A stretch of DNA of 64,000 nucleotides from Granulosicoccus sp965214025 (lineage in GTDB: Bacteria; Pseudomonadota; Gammaproteobacteria; Granulosicoccales; Granulosicoccaceae): contig CBDCAW010000012.1 in the NCBI GenBank assembly GCA_965214025.1, forward strand, positions 124,001 to 188,000, written 5' to 3'. Positions 35,018 through 43,640 of the stretch are shown here, one piece after another. The notes beneath the pieces are model-generated. The model saw only the letters and a program-made list of their open reading frames with translations. It was not told the origin of the DNA and searched no databases. How positions within the stretch are numbered: position 1 is the first letter of the stretch; every line of letters begins with the position of its first letter. The position numbers and the translations under genes were made by a program.

Positions 35018-35582
35018 ATGCTCATCGGCTACGCACGAGTATCCACCGACGACCAGAACCTCGATCTGCAGAACGACGCTTTGACGGCGGCCGGCTGCGA
35101 TCGAATCTATCGCGACAAGGCCAGCGGTGCGCAGACGAACCGTCCCGGGTCTGAACCGGGCGCTTGAGGATATCCGCGCCGGCGACACCCTGGTGGTCTG
35201 GCGGCTCGATCGGCTGGGTCGCTCGCTGAAGGATCTGATCGCCAGAGCCGAAATCCTCGAAGCTCAGGGCGCCGGTTTGAAAAGCCTGCAGGAATTTATC
35301 GACACCAACTCGACCGGTGGACGACTCGTCTTCCACTTGTTCGGCGCTCTGGCCGAGTTCGAGCGGAACCTGGTGCGTGAGCGCACACAGGCCGGCCTTG
35401 TGTCCGCACGCGCACGCGGCCGATTGGGTGGCCGTCGCAAGCGTCTCGATCCAGCGAAACGTCGGCATGTCGTCGAGCTGTACCGCTCTGGCGAGCACAC
35501 CATCGCCGAGATCTGCAGCCTCGTGGGCATCTCCAAACCGACGCTCTACGCCTACGTCGCGGAATTCTCCGAGGGTGCGTAG
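35018..35582 (+). pseudogene. Serine resolvase, single frameshift
   Basis: A Tn3/TniR-type small serine recombinase. The N-terminus MLIGYARVSTDDQNLDLQND has the catalytic serine in YARVST. The rest, in the next frame, has GDTLVVWRLDRLGRSLKDLI, FHLFGALAEFERNLVRERT and a C-terminal helix-turn-helix (HTIAEICSLVGISKPTLYAY). The break is at CCCGGG (35144-35149): removing one base joins TNRPG to LNRALEDI. It would resolve cointegrates. Either a recent mutation or an assembly error. Confidence 0.85.
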
Positions 35583-37203
35583 CGGCGCTCGCATTCCGTC
35601 CGAAGCGTTGATCGCGCTGCACGCGAGACTGGCGACAAAACCCGCACGCCATCCCCTGCGTGCCGATGACGTTCGGCGAACGGCCGAGTTCTATGATGTC
35701 AGCCTGGCAACTGTCTACCGGCAACTGCGAGAGCTGTATCGACCCAAGGGGCTCCGTCGTGCAGATCGCGGTGTGCCGAGAGCACTGTCTCGGCCGGACG
35801 CGGAACGGTACTGCGAAATCGTGGCCGCTCTGAAAATCCGAACCGAGAACGGTAAGGGCCGGAAGCTCTCGACGGTCCGCGCGATCGAGGTACTCGAGGA
35901 GTACGGTGTCGAAACACCGGACGGCCATGTGCAGCCGGCCAAGGGCCTGTTGGTACCGACCACCGTCAACCGATGGTTGCGGACCTTCGGATTCGATCAC
36001 GGTCGGCTGACACGGGCGCCGCCGGCCGTGCGGTTTGAGGCACGCACGTCGAACGAACTGTGGCAGTTCGACATGAGTCCTTCGGACCTGAAGAAGATCT
36101 CACAGCCCGGCTGGATCGAACCGGGCAAGGGAGCGCCGACGCTGATGCTTTTCAGTGTGGTCGATGACCGAAGCGGTGCCGCCTACCAGGAGTACCGGTG
36201 TGTGTACGGCGAGGACGCCGAATCAGCGCTGCGGTTTTTCTTCAACGCCATGTCCCCGAAGGACGACTCACCGTTCCAGGGAATCCCGGCTCAGATCTAT
36301 CTCGACAACGGCCCGGTGGCACGCAGCGGCGTGTTCGAACGTGTCATGCAGCACCTCGGCGTGACCTGCATGACGCATCTGCCCGCCGGATCGGACGGCC
36401 ACCGCACCACGGCTCGCTCAAAGGGCAAGGTGGAACGCCCGTTCAGGACGGTCAAGGAGGCGCACGAAACGCTGTATCACTTCCATGCGCCCGAAACGGA
36501 AGTCGAGGCCAATGCCTGGCTGTCGAACTACATCAACCGGTACAACGAGAAGCCGCATCGACGTGAGGATCGCAGTCGCATCGAGGACTGGTTGGATCGG
36601 CTGCCGAAGAGCGGGGTTCGCACCATGTGTTCCTGGGAACGCTTCTGCGCCTTTGCCCGCGAACCGGAACGGCGCAAGGTCGGCAGCGACGCCCGCCTCT
36701 CGGTGCAGGGCACCCAGTACGAAGTCGATGGCGATCTTGCCGGCGAGGACGTGCTGCTGTGGTGGGGTCTGTTCGACCATGAGTTGTTCGCCGAGCTGAA
36801 CGAGAAGCGCTACGGCCCCTACCAGCCCGTTGGTGGACCCATCCCGCTGCACCGGTATCGAGCCCGGAAGAAGTCGGCCCGTGACCAGCGGGCCGATCGT
36901 GTCGCGTTGCTGGCCGAGAAAATATCGGTACCGCGCTCTGCGCTGAGCGGTAGCGAGGAGCTGCGCCCACTTGCTGATGTCGTGCCGCTGGTCAGCACCG
37001 CGTTCGTCGACCCGGATCCGTGGCAACAGATCGACTACGCGAACCCGTTGGCCGCCCGCCGTGGCATCGCGACTCTGATACGCCGGCCCCTCGGACGATT
37101 GTCGGCGGAAGATCTGTGCTTCATCGAAGAGCTCGTCGACACAACGCTCAATCGAAAAGCCATTGCCGAAGCGGTGGTTGCCAAGTTCGGACATCCACGC
37201 TGA
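35575..37203 (+). CDS. DDE transposase (TniA/TnsB/Mu-like)
   Basis: A 542-residue rve-fold transposase. N-terminal helix-turn-helix parts occupy about 1-130. The catalytic core has D166 in LWQFDMSPSDLK, D244 in IYLDNGPVARSG and E287 in KVERPFRTVKEAH. A Mu-type C-terminal beta domain is near 370-420. The GTG at 35575 overlaps the resolvase stop by 8 bp; the open frame upstream is in the resolvase. It works with the AAA ATPase encoded 17 bp downstream, as TniA with TniB or MuA with MuB. Confidence 0.88.
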   Translation: MRSGARIPSEALIALHARLATKPARHPLRADDVRRTAEFYDVSLATVYRQLRELYRPKGLRRADRGVPRALSRPDAERYCEIVAALKIRTENGKGRKLSTVRAIEVLEEYGVETPDGHVQPAKGLLVPTTVNRWLRTFGFDHGRLTRAPPAVRFEARTSNELWQFDMSPSDLKKISQPGWIEPGKGAPTLMLFSVVDDRSGAAYQEYRCVYGEDAESALRFFFNAMSPKDDSPFQGIPAQIYLDNGPVARSGVFERVMQHLGVTCMTHLPAGSDGHRTTARSKGKVERPFRTVKEAHETLYHFHAPETEVEANAWLSNYINRYNEKPHRREDRSRIEDWLDRLPKSGVRTMCSWERFCAFAREPERRKVGSDARLSVQGTQYEVDGDLAGEDVLLWWGLFDHELFAELNEKRYGPYQPVGGPIPLHRYRARKKSARDQRADRVALLAEKISVPRSALSGSEELRPLADVVPLVSTAFVDPDPWQQIDYANPLAARRGIATLIRRPLGRLSAEDLCFIEELVDTTLNRKAIAEAVVAKFGHPR

Positions 37204-37220
37204 CTTGAGGAATCCGACCC

Positions 37221-38195
37221 ATGCTGACAGCCGACATCATGAACCACTTCGGCATCGAGAAGGACTGGGAGGCGGTCGGATTCTTCGAGACCCACCATCA
37301 CAAGCAACTCACCAGCGACATCCGAAACGCGATCGTTGCCGGACGCATGGTGGCCATCACCGGCCCGACCGGCGTCGGCAAAACCATGACGCTCAACCGG
37401 CTGCAGGCGGATATCGAGAAGGATCGCAAGTTCATCGTGGCGCGTAGTCTGTCGATCGAGAAGAATCGACTGTTGTTGCCGGCGCTGATGACAGCGTTGT
37501 TTCTCGATGTCTCGGATGACCTCGACATGAAGGTGCCGACACAGCCGGAGAAGCGGGAGCGATTGCTTCAGGAGCTGTTCCGCAAACAGCGCAAGCCTGT
37601 AGTGCTGTTCATCGACGAAGCGCACGACCTGCATGGCAACACATTGATCGGGTTGAAGCGGCTGACCGAGATCATCAAGGCCGGCGGTGGTGTCCTGTCG
37701 ATCGTACTCGTCGGCCATCCCCGGCTTCGGAACGATCTGAACCGCCCGACGATGGAGGAGATCGGTCATCGAACCACCAAGTTCGTGTTTGAAGGCCTCG
37801 GTGATCAGAGGCGTGCCTACCTCGACTGGCTGATCGATGCCGCGCTGGTCAAGGGAACGAAGCCGAAGGATGTCATCGAGTCCGATGCCCTGGACCTGTT
37901 GACCGATCAGCTCTCCACCCCGTTGCAGTTTACCGAGCACCTGACCCGCGCTTTCACCGAAGCCTTCCAGGTCGGTAGCCGGCCCGTCACGCGGGAAATC
38001 GTCGAAGAGACCCTGTCGATCGGCTTCGACGACCTGGATGCACGCCTGGCGCGCATCGGCTACACCGTAAAGTCACTCGCCGAGCAGTTCGATGCCCGGC
38101 CGACGGAGGTCAATCGGCTGATGAAAGGCAAGCTCGATGCAGAGCGAACTCAGGAGCTGACTGAGTCGATGCGGCGAGCGGGACTACCGGTGTGA
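37221..38195 (+). CDS. TniB/ExeA-like AAA ATPase of the transposon
   Basis: A 324-residue AAA+ ATPase. Walker A GPTGVGKT is at about 48-55 and Walker B VVLFIDEAHDL near 128-138; the sensor region is VLSIVLVGHPRL. The C-terminal 50 residues form a small helix-turn-helix-like domain. In two-component DDE systems such ATPases choose the target and activate the transposase. Its 3' end reaches into the right terminal inverted repeat. Confidence 0.88.
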   Translation: MLTADIMNHFGIEKDWEAVGFFETHHHKQLTSDIRNAIVAGRMVAITGPTGVGKTMTLNRLQADIEKDRKFIVARSLSIEKNRLLLPALMTALFLDVSDDLDMKVPTQPEKRERLLQELFRKQRKPVVLFIDEAHDLHGNTLIGLKRLTEIIKAGGGVLSIVLVGHPRLRNDLNRPTMEEIGHRTTKFVFEGLGDQRRAYLDWLIDAALVKGTKPKDVIESDALDLLTDQLSTPLQFTEHLTRAFTEAFQVGSRPVTREIVEETLSIGFDDLDARLARIGYTVKSLAEQFDARPTEVNRLMKGKLDAERTQELTESMRRAGLPV

Positions 38196-38364
38196 TGGTC
38201 GTGGCGCAGAGCGTGGTTCTGAGGCGATGAGTGCGATCTGGTGGCAGACAATGTGGTCCTATTCGCACGTAATGTGGTTTGAGCGGCCTCGATAGAGTCA
38301 CCTAAAGTGATCGAGAAATCACGATGAGTGCAGTTCGGTCGTTCGATGAGTGCGAGCCGCTACA
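38182..38364. repeat. Right long terminal inverted repeat of the transposon
   Basis: Reverse complement partner of 30702-30885, beginning inside the last codons of the ATPase gene and ending TGTAGCGGCTCGCACTCAT (read inward from 38364). It is followed directly by the target duplication CGTAGA. Short open frames in both repeats encode similar nonsense peptides and are not genes. Confidence 0.82.
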
Positions 38365-38700
38365 CGTAGAGCAGCAATGCTCGATCACGTAGCCCGGCAA
38401 GCGTTGACGTGTCGATCGTATCGGCCATCAGCCGCAGGTCGGCATCGACCGCCGCGGTCTTCTTTACTGGTGGCCGCCCCCAGTCGTTCCGGATGCCGCG
38501 CATCATTTCGGTGACCGCGAACGTCTCGTGCGGAGAGGGACGGCCGGCGCCGACGTGGGCCAGGCCGAGGCGTAGGTGTGCCACGTGCTCGGCGAGCGGC
38601 TGCGTTGCTGGTAGTGGCGCGCGGCGTCGAGTGCGTCAGCACGAACGGCTGCTACACCGACCGGTACGGGGCGGTCTACCGCCAAGGCGTCAATTACGGC
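38365..38700 (-). pseudogene. Tyrosine recombinase N-terminal part, split by the transposon
   Basis: On the minus strand: ADALDAARHYQQRSRSPSTW (SAM-like core-binding region), then after a frameshift GIRNDWGRPPVKKTAAVDAD and GLRDRALLLYV, where the transposon begins. The continuation lies at 30656-30701. A segment of the core-binding domain seems missing around 38600. It is divergent from the KfrA-like gene, a common pairing on integrative elements. Non-functional. Confidence 0.78.
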
Positions 38701-38799
38701 GTTCGCTGCGGTCGGATTTTCGTCAAAAAACCATGATAGATCAGCGCGTTGAGGCTCGACACGAGTCTAACGTACCAGTGATCAGATTGGTCGTGACAA

Positions 38800-38870
38800 A
38801 TGCCATTAACGTAACAAATAATAATATGTAGCGCTACTTGTAGCGGTTATGCTACATTCTGATTTATTAC
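38800..38870. promoter_or_regulatory. Candidate KfrA/recombinase operator region
   Basis: AT-rich DNA with repeated TGTAGC half-sites: the palindrome GTAGCGCTAC (about 38828) followed by GTAGCGG and GCTACA. Spacing is that of overlapping operators. KfrA proteins repress their own promoters by binding such palindromes; the location between the divergent recombinase and kfrA-like genes fits this. Inference only. Confidence 0.4.
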
Positions 38871-38958
38871 AGTTCGGCGCCGCTGGGGGTCACGGAGCGT
38901 TACTGGACGCGACGACGGTCGCCATCAATGTGTGGGCGTCAACAGCAGGGGTAAGGCG

Positions 38959-39972
38959 ATGGCAGAGACAGCAGCGCTGACGAAGGAGGCGGTGGCCGAA
39001 GCACGGGCACAGTTGATCGCACGCGATCGTAAGCCCTCGCAACGGGCCATCATCAAGTACCTCGGTCGGGGCAGCTTCTCGCAGGTCGGGCCTTGGCTAC
39101 GTGAGCTGGATGCGGAGGAGGGCGACAAATCGGGTAGCCGGCTGGCAGAACCGCTCAGTGAAGCGGTGGGCAACGCAACGGCTGAGCTCTGGCGCGCACT
39201 GGGGGCCGAAGCAGACCGTGTCGTCGAGGACGCTCGGCAGGGTTTCGAGAAGCGGACGCAGGCAGCCGAAGGCGAGCGCGACCGGGCGCAGGCGAGTCTG
39301 GAGCGGCTACGTCAGGAGCTCCAGGCCGCCAAACTGTTGGAGGAGACGCAGCGGGAGGAACTCAGCACGCGCTCAGCTGCGCTCGACGCTAGTCGCAGTG
39401 CGCACGCAGCCGAGACGGCGGCCCATGCTGAAACCCGCGGCCGCGCCGAGGGCCTGGCGGCGCTGGCCGCCGAGCGCCAGGTAGGGCTTGAGCAGCTGCA
39501 GCGCGAACGGGACGAGATCCGTCGCACGTGGATCGACGAGCGCGAGACGAGCGCTGCGGAGCTGGCGGCACTGATCGACACCCATGAACAAGGACTCGCC
39601 GAGCGCGATCAACGGATCGAGATCCATCGACGTGAGCTGTCGCAGAGCCGGCTGGCGGTCGCCCGTCTCGAGACGAGCGTGGAGCGGCTCGACGCCCAGC
39701 ACCGCGAGCGAGAAGCACACCGGATGGAGTGGCAGACGCACCACCAGTTGCTGATTGACGCGCATACTGAGCTACAGACGCGATTGGCCGCGCTGGGCGA
39801 GGCAAAGTCGGCCGCTGATCGGGAGCTGACGAGCGCCGGTGAGGCGCACGCCCAACGGCTGGCCGATAAGGAGCGGCTCATCGATCGGCTCGAGTGCGAA
39901 CTGGTACAGCGAAACGCAACAACACAGCACATGTCCGAAGAGAATCCGGACATCTCTTCGGAGCGACGCTGA
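38959..39972 (+). CDS. KfrA-like DNA-binding coiled-coil protein
   Basis: A 337-residue protein. Residues 1-60 match the KfrA_N DNA-binding domain (ARAQLIARDRKPSQRAIIKY with LGRGSFSQVGPWLREL). Residues about 95-320 are a nearly unbroken coiled coil rich in Ala, Glu, Arg and Gln. Plasmid KfrA proteins act as autoregulated, filament-forming factors aiding partition. Here the gene sits beside a broken recombinase, suggesting an integrative element. The ATG at 38959 (MAETAALTKEAV) is chosen as the domain begins there. Confidence 0.85.
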   Translation: MAETAALTKEAVAEARAQLIARDRKPSQRAIIKYLGRGSFSQVGPWLRELDAEEGDKSGSRLAEPLSEAVGNATAELWRALGAEADRVVEDARQGFEKRTQAAEGERDRAQASLERLRQELQAAKLLEETQREELSTRSAALDASRSAHAAETAAHAETRGRAEGLAALAAERQVGLEQLQRERDEIRRTWIDERETSAAELAALIDTHEQGLAERDQRIEIHRRELSQSRLAVARLETSVERLDAQHREREAHRMEWQTHHQLLIDAHTELQTRLAALGEAKSAADRELTSAGEAHAQRLADKERLIDRLECELVQRNATTQHMSEENPDISSERR

Positions 39973-40159
39973 CCGGTTGAGCGCGGAATACAAAAAACTG
40001 AGGTTCGCTGTCGATCGCGATGACGTGTGCGTCTGGTCAGCCGCTTTCTGCCGGTCGGTCGTTGCCGACCGGCACGCTGGTGCGGATCCAGCAGCTCGGA
40101 CGATCATCAAAACGCCGCGAAGCGCAATCCGACCGCGGTACACTCATGCAAACGATGCA

Positions 40160-41134
40160 ATGGCTGTGTCACTCATGAACTCAACGATGGCCGATATGCT
40201 GAGCTACAGCGACGACGCCGTGGCGGGTCGGACGATCGAACCGCTGCGCGAAATGGCGGCTTGGGAGGCGCTGTGGTCCGAGAATGGCGCGAGCGTGAAA
40301 ACAATCGCCGAACGTTTCCGCCAGGCTCCCGGCCTGCCCCCCTCAGATCTCGTTGAGAACGCCGCTCTCGAGCAGGCTATGGCCTGGATTCGCGCCAGCG
40401 TTCTGCAGGGCAAGCATCCTTTTCGCCCGCGCATCCGCTTGCATGGGCAGGGCGATTACCCGCAGAAGCTGCGCGATGCGCATTATCCAATTGAACTACT
40501 GTACTACCTCGGCGACTGGTCGCTCGTCTTCACACCATCGGTGGCCGTCGTCGGTTCCCGTCAGGTCAGCGAGCAGGGCAAACGCCGGTGTGCACAGGTG
40601 GTTCGCGCGCTGGTGGCCGCGCGCTACACGATCATCTCCGGTCTGGCTCGCGGTGTTGATGCGGTGGCTCATACCACTTGCCTTGAGCTGGGTGGGCGCA
40701 CGATCGGCGTCATCGGCACGCCGCTCAACCAGGTCTATCCCAAGGAGAACCGCGCTTTGCAATCGCGAATCGCCCGCGAGCACCTGCTGATCTCGCAGGT
40801 GCCGTTCAAACGTTACAGCGAGCAACACTACAAGGCCAACAGCCGCACCTTTTTCCCCGAACGCAACGTCACGATGTCCGCACTGAGCGATGCCACCGTT
40901 ATCGTGGAGGCCTCGGAGACCTCCGGCACGCTGCACCAGGCGCGCGCCGCCCTGAAACAAGGGCGCAAGCTGTTCATTCTGAACAGCTGTTTCGAACACC
41001 CCATGCTCACCTGGCCTGGCCGGTTCGAGGCCATGGGTGCGATTCGTGTTCGACAGATCGATGACATCCTCGGAGCCATGCCGCCGATCGAATCGGCACC
41101 GGAGATCGGGGAGCTGATCAGCCACCTGTCGTGA
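40160..41134 (+). CDS. DprA/Smf-like SLOG-domain protein
   Basis: A 324-residue protein. The DprA-type Rossmann domain shows SVAVVGSRQVSEQGKRR, TIISGLARGVDAVAHTTCLE, GGRTIGVIGTPLNQVYPKEN and FFPERNVTMSALSDATVIVE, close to DprA motifs for single-strand DNA binding. The N-terminal 100 residues differ from housekeeping DprA and there is no C-terminal winged helix. Coupled (GTGA overlap) to a phosphoribosyltransferase-like gene. DprA-like proteins paired with phosphoribosyltransferases have been predicted to be nucleic-acid-sensing conflict systems, so a defence role is likelier than transformation. Earlier in-frame starts exist but lack character. Confidence 0.8.
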   Translation: MAVSLMNSTMADMLSYSDDAVAGRTIEPLREMAAWEALWSENGASVKTIAERFRQAPGLPPSDLVENAALEQAMAWIRASVLQGKHPFRPRIRLHGQGDYPQKLRDAHYPIELLYYLGDWSLVFTPSVAVVGSRQVSEQGKRRCAQVVRALVAARYTIISGLARGVDAVAHTTCLELGGRTIGVIGTPLNQVYPKENRALQSRIAREHLLISQVPFKRYSEQHYKANSRTFFPERNVTMSALSDATVIVEASETSGTLHQARAALKQGRKLFILNSCFEHPMLTWPGRFEAMGAIRVRQIDDILGAMPPIESAPEIGELISHLS

Positions 41135-41790
41135 TCGTGTATCGCGTCCGGACACGCATCGATGAGCTGATGCGTCCGGACCACCCTCGGCTTGAACCCG
41201 ATGATCGATGCTGGTTCTTTGGCGATTACGAACCGGGCGGTGACTTTGCGTCACCGACCAACAGTCTGATTCTGAACCTCAAGAAATCCCCGGCACGGCG
41301 CGGCCGGCCTGAGTGGCTGTATAAGCAGCGAGCGATTGTGATGGTGGCACGCAGTCTTACCCTCTGCGTGAAGCATCCTGAGCGCTACCTGTTCGTGCCG
41401 ATGCCGCCTTCAAAGCGTCGTGATGACCCGCTCTACGATGCGAGGCTGGTGGACGTTCTCGGGCAACCGTTACTGACTGAACACGGATTTCGGTTTGCTG
41501 ATGGGCTTTCTCGCGTGACATCGACGACACCCAGACACCTGTCGAATGACAGGCGTCCGGCTATCGCTGATCTCGTGAGCGAGCTGTCCGTCGACACCGG
41601 GATGCTGAAACACGCCGCTGAGGGCCGCCGTCTTGTCGTATTCGACGATGTCATCACGACAGGCGCGCAATTCAAGGCCGCTCAGCATTGCCTGGGTCAG
41701 GCACTTGATCGAGAGCTGCGAGCCATACGCGGTCTATTCATCGCACGTCGTGTCATTCGCCCGTTCGATTTCGATGATTACGAGTTCTAG
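41131..41790 (+). CDS. ComF-like phosphoribosyltransferase-fold protein
   Basis: A 219-residue protein. The PRPP-binding loop RRLVVFDDVITTGAQF (about 165-180) is the phosphoribosyltransferase signature, and YLFVPMPPSKRRDDPLYDAR matches the ComF-type VPxPxSKxxxxxRG region. The zinc ribbon of true ComF is absent. The start GTG overlaps the DprA-like stop by 4 bp, so both are made together. Reaction and substrate are unknown; a nucleotide-based signal or DNA/RNA modification are possibilities. Confidence 0.78.
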   Translation: MIVYRVRTRIDELMRPDHPRLEPDDRCWFFGDYEPGGDFASPTNSLILNLKKSPARRGRPEWLYKQRAIVMVARSLTLCVKHPERYLFVPMPPSKRRDDPLYDARLVDVLGQPLLTEHGFRFADGLSRVTSTTPRHLSNDRRPAIADLVSELSVDTGMLKHAAEGRRLVVFDDVITTGAQFKAAQHCLGQALDRELRAIRGLFIARRVIRPFDFDDYEF

Positions 41791-41978
41791 AAGTTCAGAC
41801 CGCTCGTCCCGGAATTGTGGAGCTGACGTTGTACGGTATTCCCGTCGGGCAGTTGTAATGACTGGCACTCATCGAGTGCTTGCGCTTCACTCATTGGGAA
41901 ACCGCTATAACTATAATCCGAGCACCGGTGCGCTTAGAAATGTCGGCGCTCTCCCTTCAACGTACCTGGAGATTGATC

Positions 41979-42716
41979 ATGAACGAGACAGTCACCTTGA
42001 TCCCGTCGAGTGCACGCGATAGCGACCCATTGGGCATAGGTAACAACGTCGAGGAATCGAACGAAGTAGACGGCTTCCAGAAACTCCGTGCGGCCATTCA
42101 TGTCGAGAACCTGCGTGACGAGATAAACCTGCGGTATCTCATGAGACAGGTCAGCACAGAGAAGTTGTGGATATCGATCAGGAAGTATGAGGCCAAGTAC
42201 GCTCCATGCAAGCCGTTTGTGAGTCTACTGGCCAAGTGGCATCGGGTCCAAATTCCGAAAACGGTGTCGGCACCCGTGGCCAGCCGACGCCACGAAGTCT
42301 ATGCCGTGCAGCATAGGCAATCCGGAAAAGTGAAGATCGGATTCAGCAGTGAGGTGTATGCACGAATCCCGAAGCTCATCACACTCAGGGGTGCCGGGCG
42401 CGGCGCGACCGAAGTAGATGAAGTATTCGACATGCTCAACCTGACCAGCATCCGGCTGGCTGACAGCTCGGTGTGTAGAGCTGTCGAGCAACGTCTACAT
42501 AGGCGATACGCCGAGTTCAAAACCGCTATCCCAGCCGGCCTGAGAAGTGATGCAGGCCCTACGGAATGGTTCTCATCGGTGTGTTTTGAAGATATCAGAG
42601 TGGATTTCCGCAAGCTTCGATCACTGGAAGAGAAGGTTGCTACATGGAACTCGTCGAACGTGGTTTGTTTGCTGGAAGCGATATGGAAAGCTCGTGACTG
42701 GGAGCAACAGCCATGA
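41979..42716 (+). CDS. GIY-YIG-like (T5orf172/MUG113) nuclease-domain protein
   Basis: A 245-residue protein. The centre reads HEVYAVQHRQSGKVKIGFSS followed by EVYARIPKLI and later CRAVEQRLHRRYAEF and GPTEWFSS. The pattern VYxxQxxxxGxVKIGxS, arginine about 12 residues later, a helix with E and H, and a final EWF is that of the T5orf172 branch of GIY-YIG nucleases. An N-terminal helical domain of about 105 residues is unassigned. It follows the DprA-like and PRTase genes after 188 bp on the same strand and could be their effector. Start at 41979 follows a TGGAGA Shine-Dalgarno. Confidence 0.65.
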   Translation: MNETVTLIPSSARDSDPLGIGNNVEESNEVDGFQKLRAAIHVENLRDEINLRYLMRQVSTEKLWISIRKYEAKYAPCKPFVSLLAKWHRVQIPKTVSAPVASRRHEVYAVQHRQSGKVKIGFSSEVYARIPKLITLRGAGRGATEVDEVFDMLNLTSIRLADSSVCRAVEQRLHRRYAEFKTAIPAGLRSDAGPTEWFSSVCFEDIRVDFRKLRSLEEKVATWNSSNVVCLLEAIWKARDWEQQP

Positions 42717-43223
42717 TCATTTCGCTACGCGAAGCGTAGCCACGTCATCGATCATGACAGTCTCCATTGATCTCTGTCTTGTGTAGCAGTTCCGGATGAT
42801 GACTGTGAGTTCTATGAACCAGCCTTCCTGTCGACACAGCGACAGGTAGAAGTCACGCTTGAGTGGATCTTCGAGGACCATCAGGGCTCGCAGATGGGTC
42901 CAGGTCAATTGTGGACGCAGTGCGTCCACAATTGACTTGTCCGGGAAGCTTTGCGCGAACTGCAGACACTTGCGGAGTTGCGAGACGCCCCAGCCTCGCC
43001 CGAATTCGGCACTCAGCGCGTGGGCCAATCCTGCCATCACCTGCTCGCCATAGGCTGCCCGCTCACCCTGGAGTACGTGACCCCGGATCCGTATCCCCAC
43101 CTGCCAGTAAAGCAGTGTCATCTCGGCGTTCACGACAACCGCAACCCGAGCGCGCGCTGCATCGATCAGGTCACGCAGTTCGCGCAGCAGAAGCTCCTCA
43201 GAGGCATCGACGATCGGGTTCAT
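42717..43223 (-). pseudogene. YhcG-family (DUF1016) N-terminal domain, nuclease half missing
   Basis: About 168 residues covering DUF1016_N: LLYWQVGIRIRGHVL, AYGEQVMAGLAHALSAEFGR, WGVSQLRKCLQFAQSF and LTWTHLRALMVLEDPLKRDF. The C-terminal PD-(D/E)XK nuclease domain of about 150 residues is absent: the frame ends RQRSMETVMIDDVATLRVAK, abutting the convergent GIY-YIG-like gene. It is a truncation, possibly made when the neighbouring cluster arrived. Confidence 0.8.
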
Positions 43224-43288
43224 GCCGCAGGACTCACGAAAGGTACGCAGAGAAGCGTAGCAGCCCGAACCCAGCAACTTCACCGCAA

Positions 43289-43465
43289 TTTTATACCATC
43301 TTAGCCACTATTTTTGTATCAATCCACACACCCCACCCACCCGGCGACGGAAAGGAAGAGGGAGAAAAGAAAAGGGCACCTTCGGATGAGGAAGGTTGAT
43401 GCTTGTGGGGTGGGCCGCGAGAAGGGATACTGCGGTCTAGATTGATAGGCAAAGATGGTATAAAA
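43289..43465. repeat. MITE-like element with nested inverted repeats
   Basis: A 177-bp stretch bounded by perfect 14-bp inverted repeats: TTTTATACCATCTT (43289-43302) and AAGATGGTATAAAA (43452-43465). Inside them a second pair occurs (TATCAAT near 43317 and ATTGATA near 43441), then partly complementary CACCCCACCC and GTGGGGTGGG. No coding capacity is apparent. Size and nesting suit a non-autonomous element or a large transcript hairpin. Confidence 0.55.
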
Positions 43466-43478
43466 GATGTTGTATCCC

Positions 43479-43619
43479 ATGGTGGGGGTACAGGCGGTAG
43501 ATCTGCTGGCAGAGCGAGGCGGTAGGAAACGTCAGGGCCGAACCCTGCCGCACACTAGAGGGCACATCGAGAACGCCTGGCAGGGGTTTGAGAAGCGGAC
43601 ACAGGCAGCCGAAGGCTAG
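43479..43619 (+). pseudogene. KfrA-like relic
   Basis: A 46-codon frame whose end, QGFEKRTQAAEG, and following bases (to about 43640) closely match codons near 39238-39300 of the intact kfrA-like gene. An in-frame TAG comes where that gene continues GERDRAQAS. The first part (VGVQAVDLLAERGGRKRQGR) is a decayed KfrA_N domain. It is evidence of an earlier related element. Confidence 0.6.
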
Positions 43620-43640
43620 CGCAGCCAAGCACAGGCGAGC

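Larger units (their letters stand above)
30702..38364. mobile_element. 7.66-kb TniA/TniB-type transposon with metal/redox cargo
   Basis: The ends are TGTAACGGCTCGCACTCAT at 30702 and the complement TGTAGCGGCTCGCACTCAT at 38364. The inverted similarity continues inward for about 180 bp. A perfect 6-bp direct repeat CGTAGA flanks it (30696-30701 and 38365-38370). Its removal restores a tyrosine recombinase frame, proving the boundaries. Mobility genes at the right are a resolvase (frameshifted), DDE transposase and AAA ATPase. Cargo at the left is a methyltransferase, CDF exporter, DsbA, DsbB, Cys-rich peptide and MerR regulator. No TniQ/TnsD-like gene is present. Confidence 0.88.

Noticed and set aside
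35018..38195. Classical Tn7 element.
   Set aside because: No TnsA, TnsD/TniQ or TnsE-like gene and the order and ends differ; a two-component DDE/AAA transposon with resolvase fits better.
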